This document shows positions 33,769-44,771 of a stretch of DNA of 64,000 nucleotides, one piece after another (the stretch's first letter is position 1; the number at the start of each line of letters is the position of its first letter). The DNA is taken from positions 195,831,084 to 195,895,083 of the forward strand of contig NC_039362.1 in assembly GCF_003573695.1 (NCBI RefSeq). Direction: 5' to 3'. Source of the DNA: Papaver somniferum (lineage: Eukaryota > Streptophyta > Magnoliopsida > Ranunculales > Papaveraceae). The notes under the pieces are model-generated. The model did not search any database. It worked only from the letters and a program-made list of their open reading frames with translations, and was not told where the DNA came from. The position numbers were made by a program, and so were the translations under genes.

Positions 33769-36700
33769 CAGTACATATCAGTGTGTACTGCTAAAAACCC
33801 TTGATATGTACTGTTTATCCCTTCTACTGCAGATTATATTTCTTACAGTACATATTCATATGTAGTGCATGTATGTTGTGATGATCCCACAGTACATATC
33901 AGTATGTACCGCTAAAAACCATAGGTTGTGGATGATCCTACAGTACATGTTGATATGTATTGTACGTATGTTGTGTATGATCCAACATAAGTATCACTAT
34001 GTAATGTTAAGAACCCTACTTTATGTATGATATGTACCGTTGAAAGTAATTTGTTCCCGAATTACTACATATGAACATGTAAAGATGGATATATATGATG
34101 GATACAAGTTGCTTATGTTACATCAATATGTACTAGGTAAACGCCTTTTATGCTTGGTATGTACTAGCTAACCCCTAGTACATATCGATGGAAAATTTCA
34201 TTTTCTGATGTTTAAATACTAACAATACACATTGACAGTATGTTTGTTAAGGGTCTTTTCTCTCTTATCAATAAGTGAGGCATCGTAATGTATTATAACT
34301 GAACCAGCGGGTGGGTAATCAAAAAACATTTTCCAAGTTCTTATCAATATATATGTATTGTTAAATCCCAGTACATACCAATATGTACAGTGCATTTTGA
34401 ACTATATTTGTGTTGCTTTACTTTGCATGAAGAAGGTATTATTGATATGTACTGATGGAAAAACTGTCTTACAATACATATCCACCAGTACATACTGATG
34501 TGTACCTGGAAACTCAGATTGCATATGTACTAGCCTTCTAGGTACATATCAATATGTACTACTAACTTGCAAAAGGAAAAAACAAAAAATGTTCTTGTGA
34601 TTTGTTACTTAGGTCCAATAATATTTTGGGTTCTTGTCGGTAAATAATCTTTCAGTATGTTTTGCAGTTATTTCCCATCACAAGATTCATCAAGAAGAGT
34701 TAGGTTCTGCATTGCTCGCAAGAGGAGTGATGATGAAGATGCAAAGGAAGAGCTCTACTCACTTGTAATTGTAGCAAATCTTTTTGCAGAAGGTCTCAAA
34801 GATTTCGACACTATAGTCATTGAAGAAGCTGATGATTAGAGTTAATGTTATTTTTTCTAAGTAGACTGAAAGAAAGTTTGATTATTATCAAGATTTTAGT
34901 TTTTTCAGATTGTATTTTTTTTTCTATTTGAATTGTTTTAAAAAAATAACATCCTTTAGGATAAAAATACACTTCTTTTTCATTCATTATGTCAACAATA
35001 ATGTTCGCAGTCATAATATCCAGCAGAGAAACTGTATTTGTCAAATAAGATAAAGCCTGTTTTGTATAAAATACACTTCATTAGTGTCTACCAGGGATAG
35101 AAACAATAATATAAATAAATATAATACTCTCAAGAATGCTGACAAAATCAGTACAACGAAAATCTTGTATGGTAGATATAAATTGGGTTTTTTACAAAAA
35201 TATCATTGCTTTAGAGATGCGAGAATATGGTAGCTATTAATTGGGTTTGTTTACAAAGATATCATCCCTTTAGAGATGCGAGAATCATCTCTATACAACC
35301 ATTTTTTATTGATTTTCTTGTCATCTACTTTTTCGCAACTGTATATTTGCTATAATCTTGCAGTTCATATTGACATGTATCGTATGAAACCCTAGTTCAT
35401 ATCAATATGTACTGACTATCAGACTCTTTAAGATGATGAGATGAATCCTGCAGTCTCTGGCCCAGCCTTAGTAACCTCAAGTATGCTAACTTCAATGACT
35501 TTAATTTATTTAGATTCCTGAACCTAAAAGAAATGATTCCTTAAAATCCTGAATACTGATCGCCGAACATGAAAAGAAATTTTCTTGACCAATTGTTTCC
35601 CCAATTTTCGTGAACACATGGGAAGAAAACATACATGTTATATTGCTTAACCCAAAAGAGATGAATAGTATACTATCAAGAAGAGGTTAGTCATCCACAT
35701 CAATGTTCCTAAAAATCAGATTAACCGAACTGCAAAAGGTTGGTTTGCTGCTGAGTCGAGGACTTAAACATTAATTGAAACCCCAGTACATATCAATATG
35801 TACTGAGTGAAACCCTAGTACATTTTGATACATACTGAGTGCAACCCAATGCAAGGAAATGACGAAACGCTTTTCAGCTCACGATAAACACAAGTCATAA
35901 TATTTCATACACATGTTCTTATGAAAGTACATTAAAAAGACACTGTACATATACACATGCACTGAAGAAAAACTAGTTTACGTTTCTCTTTCTTTCACAA
36001 CCTAGAATTAATATTAGAAGCACAATGAAAAATCAAATGCATTTAGAATAAAATACATATCTGCGTGTCTCCTAAAAATTTGCACCGTATAATGAGAGAG
36101 GATTTTTTATTATTAAGAAAGAGGAATACAGTTGTACTTGATCAAAAGGAATAGAATATAGTGCAATGAGATGTTAACAAGCTCTCCCATTGAGAATACA
36201 GGTCCAACTCCATCATAAAACCAAGATCCACAAGTCCAGACGCATCTAACCCTAGAGTTTATGTCGATATGTATGAGGTGAAACAGTAATACATATCAAT
36301 ATGTACTGGGTATCCAAATCTTCATGTTCCTCTAGTTTCTCTCACAAACTTGATGCCCGCCAGTCTGCTAACTTTAATAACTTGTCAGAGGCATCTCCAG
36401 GGGACACAACTGCAACTATGTTTCTTCTTTAAATTTGAGATTTCTCAGACTCCACCATAGTTTTTTTTATTTCATCCAACTCCTGTTGTAGAACTGTCAA
36501 CTGCCCAAGACGCAAACAAAACTATCGAGTAAATACTTAACCATTAATGACTTAAACAACCTATACTGTTGAGTAACCAATAGGATCTTGAAAAGATACC
36601 ACTAAAATTCGTGTTTACGAGGGGGCAGCGCCCCATATACCATTGACCTCCGTTAAAAAGTTTTAATCATCTACACTAAAGAAATGGGGAAAAAAGTTGA

Positions 36701-37990
36701 AATTCAAAATGAAAAATTATAGTACATATACAAAATGTACTAAAAAAATTTAGAAGATATGTAATGTGTAAAACCTAGTAAATACTGATATGTACCGAGT
36801 AAATACTAATAGACATTGATATATATTCTAAATAACAGTTATGATTAGTTCCATATACATGTTAACACTATTAAAATTGGAGATGAATACATGAACTCCA
36901 TTCAAATACAATACATAAGTAGGTAGAACTAATATTAGAAGCGCAATGAACAGTCAAATGCATTTAGACCAAAGATATATGGGCATGTATCTTAGAGATT
37001 TGCACCTCTAATGAGAAGAGATTCGAATAGTTCAAAATAGATCATTCTAAAACCACTAATCAACTGAGTTTCCATAAAGGTTCATAGCTATTGTAGGGTA
37101 TAATAATTGAATGAATATGGAGCATACAAATACACCACATATATAACAAATAGAGTCAATGAGTATGGTGCATTCAATTAATATCTTATAGTCAATTCAT
37201 TTACACATTTCAAAATGAAAAACCACAGTACACATACATATGTACCGAAAGAAAATAATAATTGAATATATAATGTTATGTACGGTGTAAAAATCTACCA
37301 TTTAGAACAGAAAGGTTACATTTAGGTTACCCTTATCATAACGTCGGATCATGGAAAGTTCAAATAGCCCCTCCCAGATGAGCTGAATCCGAATTTATAT
37401 AAAAAAGATCGATGATTACTTACCTAAATCCGAGCAACTTGTTCTTGTCCAGTCAAGTTTCACTAAATATCTTTTCATCTGCCTCAATTTGGTCTACATT
37501 CGGCTAACGAAATGTGATAATATTCATATCTCGTAAGTTCCTTTTGGTACTACAATTTGGTCTTAGAAATGAAACAAATAAAACTAACTTTGGTACATAA
37601 AGCACATACATAGATTACGCCAATAGATAAGGTTAGAATTATGTAGATAGTGTTCATTAATGTACTACCAAGACCCAACCCCTTGTATCTGTAAAATTCT
37701 TACCATGAGTACGTGGTCATATCCCTAGTTTTTTCCTTTAAATTGATGTTCAGGGGCTAAAAACACCACCTTTTACTTGTGTTGATACCTTCTCTAGCAT
37801 TGTCTTCCTTTCAGGAAACTTCTTACTTAACATTTTATCCTTTGCCACCACTATCACCCATTCCCGCCGTCTAAACTGTTAACACATAGGATAAGTATGC
37901 AAATGCAAAATCAGTACATAAACATATGTAATGCGAAAGTACTACGGGCAAATATGTACTGTGAAAAATCAGTACATGCAAACATGAATT
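33769..37990. repeat. Dispersed GTACATAT...ATATGTAC palindromes
   Basis: About 25 dispersed copies of a two-armed word, CAGTACATAT and ATATGTACTG, separated by 2-4 bases. Well-formed copies lie near 33769, 33888, 34370, 34541, 35786, 36285 and 37227. Many decayed copies keep one arm. Spacing is irregular (30-500 bp), so this is not a simple tandem satellite. Each good copy can fold into a 10-bp hairpin or act as a symmetric binding site. Confidence 0.75.
34657..34839 (+). pseudogene. Possible captured exon within element II
   Basis: A 60-residue frame preceded by TTCAGTATGTTTTGCAG, a good acceptor site at 34668, so the exon would read from TTATTTCCCATCAC. The frame shows [21 protein letters not shown] and ends in IVIEEADD. 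It has more protein-like composition than the rest of the element. I do not recognise the family. It may be a fragment taken from a host gene, or chance. Confidence 0.2.
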
Positions 37991-38648
37991 CATTTTTTTT
38001 AAGATAATATCAAATGGATTTTGAACACATATCAACAAGTGCAATCCAATAAATCAAAAACGTTTAAGCTAATCACCATAAAAAAAATTTCCGAAAACGC
38101 GCCAAAAATCAAATCGATCCGTATAATATAGTCGATTCTCAAGTAAAAGTTCAAAATTGACCACATCTAAATCAAAATTAAACATGAAGCTCGTACCTAA
38201 TATAATCTGAATTGATCAAATCAGGAAAAACAAGCTGATAGTGGTGGCAAAGGATATAATCTATCACTTACCAAAGAAGAATCAAAAGATGATATTTGAA
38301 AACCCTAAAAAATATTTTTCCCTTTTGAACAACAACTAAAAGATGTTTAAAATCAAAATTAGAAGAATTTTAATAAGGCTTAGCTTTTCAAACAACAAGA
38401 ATGGTCCATCATCGAGTGTTATTTTGTGATTCTGTAAAACCTCATCTCCATGAATAGCAGAGCTCTGATGTCGAATAGAAACTGAAGAAAATGAAATACG
38501 TGGTTACTTAGAATGATAATGATATACGTAAGGGTATTCTGGGAATTGATAAGAAGTACATGATAAATTGCGCACGTGTGCTGAATTATTGAGTAAAGAA
38601 TCTGGTCCAAAAACATATTTTTGGACCAACGAATAATTTTATTCTGGT

Positions 38649-38997
38649 GGTGAACTACACAGTAACGTGTTCTGGATATATAGGATTAACCAGTAATTCC
38701 TGGCAATCTACATCCAGATCTTCATCTAATGCGAAGATTTCATCTTCAACAGAGCGTTATTATAGGCGCAATAAAAGAAATCAGCGGCAGTGCGGCACAG
38801 AAACAAAGAAACAAGACACGTTTGGCAGAAAAATTGTGTGTCCGGATCCTCTATTCCACCCACTCTCAGACCGCCATGTGTCCATATTATAACTACCAAA
38901 ATTTACAAGTTTAAACGCAATATACTTTACTAATTTAACGGATCTTCAAAGAGAAAGAAAAAAGGAAATAAGTATGCCTCCCTTAATTATCTCTGCC
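38649..38997. other. Spacer with an 81-codon frame of unknown meaning
   Basis: Between element II and the hAT MITE. A frame at 38647-38892 is Ser/Thr- and Arg-rich (SRSSSNAKISSSTERYYRRN) without recognisable domain or homology that I know. It overlaps the end of element II, so it is unlikely to be a conserved gene. Confidence 0.2.
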
Positions 38998-39005
38998 GTC
39001 CATAG

Positions 39006-39686
39006 CCTAGTTAGTAAGTTCGCGAATGATTCGCGAATCATTCGCGAATTTTTCCGTATCACGAATTTTACCGTCTTATTCGCGTACGTTTGCAACTCCG
39101 AACCCAAGTCGCGTATTATGTGGCATTCCCGGATTATTCGCGAACCGTTCACGAATTTTACGTATTCCGAATGATACGTCCGCTTAATTCGCCATAAATT
39201 CTTTAGCTTTTACTTTTCAAAGACTCCACTTTTTGGGCTTTACTGCACGACCGAATATTAGACGAGTTGTAATTTTTATGAAACAAAAACGACTGAAGAG
39301 ATTTGAAGGTGAAGGTGAGAGAGATCTCAAACTCACTAACCAAGCATCTAAACCACCATACGACGTCCTCTTGGATAACTAATGTTGTATATATTATTAA
39401 TATCATCATATTAAGTTTATTTTTTCTTTAAATAACTCACACATATGCATAAAAATTGGTCTATGACCTTATAAATACAAATTATTTGTTATATATAGAT
39501 ACCGAATTTTCAGAGCCGAACTCACATTTATAAATCGAATTATACACGTACGTATGCCGTTCCGAATTACTGACGAATCACGTCCCGTTGACCGAATTTT
39601 GGACCGAATCTGGATTTTACAAAACCGTATAATACTCGTACGTTTATCGTTCCGTACGTTTACCGAATCCCAAATTGCTAACTAGG
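39006..39686. mobile_element. hAT-type non-autonomous transposon (681-bp MITE)
   Basis: GTCCATAG is repeated exactly at 38998-39005 and 39687-39694, a perfect 8-bp target duplication typical of hAT elements. Termini are CCTAGTTAG (39006) and CTAACTAGG (39686), perfect inverted over 9 bp and similar further in. The left subterminal part holds four TTCGCGAA or near copies; the right part holds repeated CGTACGTTTACCGAAT-like words. Such subterminal repeats are the usual transposase-binding regions. No transposase coding sequence. Confidence 0.85.
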
Positions 39687-39694
39687 GTCCATAG

Positions 39695-40311
39695 TAAAAA
39701 AAATTACTGAGATGCTCATTATAGCGGCCTCTTAAGCTCAAAATTCACAACAATTGTCGATCATGTTTTATGATGAAAAAAATTGTCGATCGATTTGAAG
39801 GAGATGAATATACATGTAATGCTATGCATTATGATCACAGTAGATAAATAAGTTTTGCAAGGGTCTCTTCGTCTTCAGTTACTGCGATATTAATCTAAAA
39901 TTAGAACAAAAACTATTTTATTTAGACGGTGATATTAGTCAACAGTGAAATATGGTCACAACAAAGATTCAAACACCATGTGATCATAATTAATAATTTA
40001 GAATCATCACCTCAGCCATATTGCCTGTGTAATAAGAAGTGCCGAGGAGGATTGTAAACAGAAGAACGGGAAGTACATGCTCTAATTTCAAAACAGAATA
40101 TTAAGAGTATAATAGTGATTGCAGTCGACCACGCTTGCAGTCTGATGATGTTGGTTTTCTTTACAAAAAAAATCAAATTGTACAGATAATAACTGGCATC
40201 AAGGTTCTTAGTGAATCCTCTTTTGTGTCTATATATTGATATTATGCTAAAATAAAGAACTGCATCTATAACTGTGGCCTACAAAGCTCCTCCTATTAGC
40301 TAAATAAGATT
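39695..40311. other. Intergenic sequence without recognised features
   Basis: About 620 bp, AT-rich, between the hAT MITE and an LTR. I see no gene or repeat here. Confidence 0.4.
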
Positions 40312-41684
40312 TGTTGGGCCAAAAATGCTCATCAAGCTAGCCAAATATGGCTAACTAGGCCTCACAAACAACTTACATAGAAGCCCATGTGCATAGGTCC
40401 AAGCCAAGCAACTAAGGAGCCCTATCACCAGTGTCACGTCAGCGTGCCACGCCATCAATCCTGGCCAACAGGCGATAGCCACGTCAGCAAACAAACGCCA
40501 CGTCAACACCAGCCGCGTCAATAGAGCGCCATGTCATCATCGGCCTCGTCAGCTGTAAATGCCATGTCAGCAACTTCGACCAACCAGAGACTGACATGTC
40601 AGCAGATGACTGGGTGATGACGCCAGCATGACGTCATCGGGTGCTGATACTGAAGGATATTCCGTCATTGTTGTGACGTCGTCAGAATATTCAAGGCATA
40701 TTTCGTTAAGCACCTAACGCCGTCAACAACCGTAACGTGTCAGAATATTCCTAGCATCGTTAGAATATGTCGTTATCTGCGTCAACATGACGCCATCATC
40801 GTCAACGACAACGGTACGTCGGCGGCAGCATCTTTTCCGGAGACAGTAGTCTTCTCCGGCAACAGCATAAGGTCGCTGGCGGCCCAAGCCAGCGGCCACT
40901 TCCGTCCGTCAGCAACTCTGCTATGGTGCAGCACGACGCAACTTAAGTCCATGATTCTGTCTTGGTGCAACGCGGTACAACTTAATACCATAGCCCTGAT
41001 TCAGCGCATCGCGATGTAGCGTAACTCCATACTCCTTGGATTTATGCACCCCTTCTATGTTCAACTGATGGATATTTCAACCCCGAGCCGAGCTAAGCCA
41101 TGCTCAGCCAAGATAGCCGAGATGCAAGCTAGTCAAGCCATTGGCTCAGTATTTTTCAGCCCCATTCAGTTGGCCTTGCGGATTTGTGCGCCCCATGTGG
41201 GCTTAAGCAAGCTTTTTACTTCTTGGACTTGGGATTTCACACTATTTCGTGGTCTTGGTCTCTTTCATCCATTTTTGCTTAGTTAATTCCATGACCCTAG
41301 AAGAAGTTTTTGGAACATTCCAGGAAGCATGCAGTGCCAATAATTATAGGAGGCATGCAAGGGCCAGTTATCACAGGAGGCATGCAAGGGCCAGTTATTG
41401 GAGGAGGCATGCAGGGCCAGTTATGGAAATTGATGCCCACCACGAAATTAAAGAAAAGAAACGGAAATTCCCCCCATATAAATACAGGGGTTCACAACCC
41501 TAAAAGGTAAGCAATCTTCCACACAAAATCTCCTGTGAAAAACTCTGTCTAACTTTAGCATCGGAGAGTTTTTTGCAGGTACCCCCTACACTGTTCAATT
41601 GGAGATTAAAGCAGCGGATCGATCTTCGAAAAAAATCATCATCAAATTCGTGTTTGGGGTAGAAGTAATTTTACAATCCAAACA
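40312..41684 (+). repeat. 5' LTR of a gag-protease LTR element
   Basis: Inferred from TGTTGGGCCAAAAATGCTC (40312) to ATCCAAACA (41684), with TTGGCGGCG directly after it in the place of a primer site. The U3 is full of TGACG/CGTCA and CACGTCAGC words between 40430 and 40800, including a palindromic TGACGTCA at about 40630. A plus-strand TATAAATAC box lies at about 41477-41485, and a GCATCGGAG...TTTTTTGCAGGTACCCCC stretch (41561-41588) is typical of plant Ty3/gypsy U5. Four 26-27-bp units (AGGAGGCATGCAAGGGCCAG...) lie at 41322-41426. The outer start is a best guess. Confidence 0.55.
41322..41426 (+). repeat. 27-bp tandem repeat in the LTR
   Basis: Units start at 41322, 41348, 41375 and 41402 with the core AGGAGGCATGCAAGGGCCAG. 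The first is degenerate. They sit 50-150 bp upstream of the TATA box, in the promoter-proximal U3. Confidence 0.8.
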
Positions 41685-41972
41685 TTGGCGGCGAACAAGG
41701 TTTTCAAGAAAAGATAATCGTGTTTTACCAAATCGAGTTATGCAGTAGTCAGACAGACTGCACGAAGGGCCGATTCTGTTAGCGATTCCCAACAGCGCAG
41801 GAGACGCGAAGCTGAAAGGAACGAAATCGAGGTTCAGTCAGCTCCAGCAATACCCATTGGAAACAGACAGGGTCAAAATCTTGCTCATGACAGAGCCCTA
41901 GATCGTGGACGAGATCAATATCGTTTCCGTGATAGAACTCCAGATCTGAATCGGAGAAGGGAAAAACAACCA

Positions 41973-43908
41973 GTGATCAATAATAAAGGAATGGATGTTG
42001 ACAGGGAAAACCCACAAGTTCGAGGAAACAGAGGGCATGTGTTCGACAACCCGTCTAGGAAGAATGACGATCGACAAGACCTGCAAGATGGCCGCAGCGC
42101 GACTCCTAGTACAAAGAAAGAACTGTTGCTCAATCGGATGAACGAGTTGGAGAAGGAGAACGCTCTCCTAAGATTAGAACGTGAAAACCAGTCTCGACCT
42201 AGGTCTGGTAATCTGAACAACCAGAGGGGTCTGTCTGTACGGCAACGCCTTGGAAGTCGAATTATCCCACAAGTTGCAGATCGAAACAGAGAAGTGATCG
42301 ATATTGATCGGCCAGAGAAAAATCTGTTGGCCACTAGAGATCTACCTAAAACAAGGCTTGTACGACCCCGACGAGCAGGGACACGGCCATATGCAACTCA
42401 GCAGAGTGCTGCCAGAACTACCATCCATTCAGAACGTCTCAGGAATGACGAAGATGAGGTTCGAGATCAGCACGATGAGAGAGAATTTTTTTCCTGATTA
42501 CTATGCTCGTTCGGAGCAAGGCAGAGCTAGAAGAGATCCCACTGGGCCCCCAAGGAAAAGAAAGAGATCTGAAGCTCATATTCCAGAGGACCGAGATTAT
42601 GAGAAGGAAGACAGTTCCTCAGATGGCGATGTGGATGCAATAACAGAAGCTCGCCTTTGCAATATGATCTAGAAATTAATGTCGAAAAAGCGTTCCAGAG
42701 AGGAAAAGATGGACAAGTTGCATCGATCCGTTGGGGCTCCTTTCAAACTGAATATCAGAGAATTCTGGCCGCCAATGAATTTTCAGGTTCCCAAGCTTCA
42801 AGAATTCGACGAGAAAACAGATGATCCATATCAGCATGTTTTACACTATGAAACTTCCATGACTCTGTGGCAGTTCAGCGATGAGTTGATGTGCAAGATG
42901 TTTCCACAGTCACTGACTGGAGGAGCAATAACGTGGTTCAATCAGCTCCCGCCACAGTCGACCGGGACTTACCATAAGTTGATTGACGAATTCTGCTCTA
43001 ACTACAAATACAACAAACGTGATCGGAAGGGATGCCATGCATTATTCCTTATGGGAATTCGGAAGGAGGAAAGCATCAGACAGTTTACTCGGCGCTTCAA
43101 GGAAGAGTTGGCTGATATGGATAGAGCTGACGATCAAGTCGTCATTGCAGCATAAAAACAGGTATACCATCATGATCACAGAGGTGTATACGGTTCCTTT
43201 GTCAAGAGAACACCAAAGACCTTAGAAGAACTGTATGATCGAGCAGAAGAATATGCTCGAGTAGAGAATGATTCCAAAGCTCAGGAGACGAGAGATGTCA
43301 ACAGATCATCCAATCATCCAAATAATAAGAAGAAAGACAAGTCAAAGAACCGTTCAAGCGGGCAGTATAACGATCAAGGTGAAGTTCGAGAGAAAAATCA
43401 AGGAGAACGAATGGAAACTGGATATCATAAATATCATGATATGAAGCTGACACCATTGAACATACGCCTTACAGAGTTGTATGAGAACATAAGAAAGGAC
43501 TTGATCCCCCCTCGACCTTTGCCAGCGGAGACACGTAATAAACGTGATAAAATAAAATACTGCAACTTTCATAAAGACCATGGTGACAAGACTGAGAATT
43601 TTCGCTCTTTACAGATCGAGGTCCAGCGAAAGATAGACGCTGGAAAGCTACAAGAGTACGTGAAAAAGGATTTTGGGAAAGGTCCTGGACAGTTTGGTAC
43701 AACACATGTGATTAATGCACATGTGATTAACGTTAGTCACGCAAGGATCCATTCAATGACCAGGCGGGCATTGGAAGATGAGACCAGGAGAAAGCTCAGG
43801 CAGTTAAAAGAATGGTACTTGACAAATCATATCGATTTTATCAGTGGAAATAGAGAAGAAACTCGGGAGATTGGATGCACAAAGATCGAGTTTCTGAAGC
43901 AGACATGA
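41973..43908 (+). pseudogene. Gag polyprotein, decayed (gag-pro element)
   Basis: The N-terminal part (41973-42497) is a charged region with a coiled coil (LLLNRMNELEKENALLRLER). A frameshift at the T-run near 42487 leads to a second frame carrying the capsid domain: FWPPMNFQVPKLQEFDEKTD, MTLWQFSDELMCKMFPQSL, GGAITWFNQLPPQSTGTYHK, then RQFTRRFKEELADM. Two stops interrupt it (TAG at about 42670, TAA at about 43153). The C-terminal knuckle-like segment CNFHKDHGDKTENF lacks the final Cys and the usual GH pair. DAGKLQEYV, a Tat hallmark, follows at 43640-43670. Inactive as it stands. Confidence 0.8.
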
Positions 43909-44285
43909 TAGGTGTATATGCTCCCCACTATGATGTTATTGTTATAACTGCTTGGATTGGCATTTTTCGTGTACACCGGATTCTAGTGGATACAGGAAGC
44001 TCAGTGAGCATGCTGTTTTCAGGAGCCTATTCCTCCATGAATCTCCCATATGACTTGATGGAGGAGGATGAAAATCCAATTATCATTTTCAGTGGCGAAG
44101 TTACAAAGGCGATTGGAAAAGTGAAAATACCTATAACAGAGGCTAACAAGTCCGTTTTAGGCAATTTCTTGTTGCTTGACTCTCGAGCTCCATACAATGC
44201 GATTGTAGGACGAGACTGGCTGCATGAGATCGGTGCAGTCACATCTTCATATCACCAATGTCTGAAGTTTATTACCCCTGAATGA
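43875..44285 (+). pseudogene. Aspartic protease domain of the gag-pro element
   Basis: The catalytic motif LVDTGSSVSMLF is intact, preceded by ADMIGVYAPHYDVIVITAWI and followed by IIIFSGEVTKAIGKVKIPI, APYNAIVGRDWLHEIGA and SSYHQCLKFITPE. This is a nearly complete domain of about 135 residues. It is one frame off from gag upstream (shift near 43880-43905), and a stop follows at 44283. Only about 160 bp separate it from a polypurine tract and LTR, so RT, RNase H and integrase are absent by deletion. Confidence 0.85.
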
Positions 44286-44433
44286 GTCGTGAAAGTTATA
44301 AGCGACCAGATGGTCGCCCACAAGTGTCACGAGAGTGCCATGGATGAGTACAAGAAGTCAGAAGTTAGCGGGAATCAAATCATGCGAGTCGAGCAGAAAT
44401 AGCAATTACAGAATTCTCTCCATCCAGAATCAT

Positions 44434-44735
44434 ATATGGGGGTGTTGATGGTGGTTTTTAGCTTAGGGTTAAAATCGTAAAACCTTAGTCAAACACTGAC
44501 GTCACTCTGAAAATAAACAAAACTTGAGTAGTAATGTCCCCTAGCACATTTATTGAGCCTTTCAATACATCCAGGAGAGAATTACCAGGGTACCTTTTTT
44601 TTAATATACTATGTTCCACGGCAGAACCATCAGTATAGACCAACATCATCTTCGTACATGACAAACATGCATGCTAGCCGAGCATGCCAGCTATGTACGC
44701 CGTATATGCTAATTAGGGTTTCGACATGCCAAATT
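44434..44735 (+). repeat. Polypurine tract and 5' fragment of an LTR
   Basis: ATATGGGGG (44434-44442) is followed by TGTTGATGGTGGTTTTTAGC (44443), the classical order of polypurine tract and LTR start. The LTR sequence runs only about 290 bp before it merges into a different, minisatellite-bearing LTR near 44735. It does not match the 5' LTR at 40312, which is odd for one element. Contains a TGACGTCA at about 44499-44506. Confidence 0.5.
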
Positions 44736-44771
44736 CTAATTCCCGCAACACCGAGCCAATGACATACCATG

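Larger units (their letters stand above)
33112..38648. mobile_element. Large non-coding element II, carrying GTACATAT palindromes (unclassified, possibly MULE-like)
   Basis: The left end has ATAAAAAACATTTAATTGG then AGGTCCAAAAATAT (33112-33146). The inverted right end (38648 downward) has AATAAAATTATTCG then TTGGTCCAAAAATAT. They share GGTCCAAAAATAT and, further in, ACGTGC...AATTTA, a degenerate terminal inverted repeat. Both ends read inward like gene leaders (TCTTCTTCTTCTTTTCTTCG at left; the mirror at right has TTAGGGTTTTCAAATATC). The interior from 33770 to 38000 carries about 25 copies of a short palindrome. No transposase frame. The class is uncertain; architecture parallels element I. 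Confidence 0.35.

Noticed and set aside
38946..39174. Frames on both strands at the start of the hAT MITE
   Set aside because: Produced by the TTCGCGAA palindromes, which read open on both strands.
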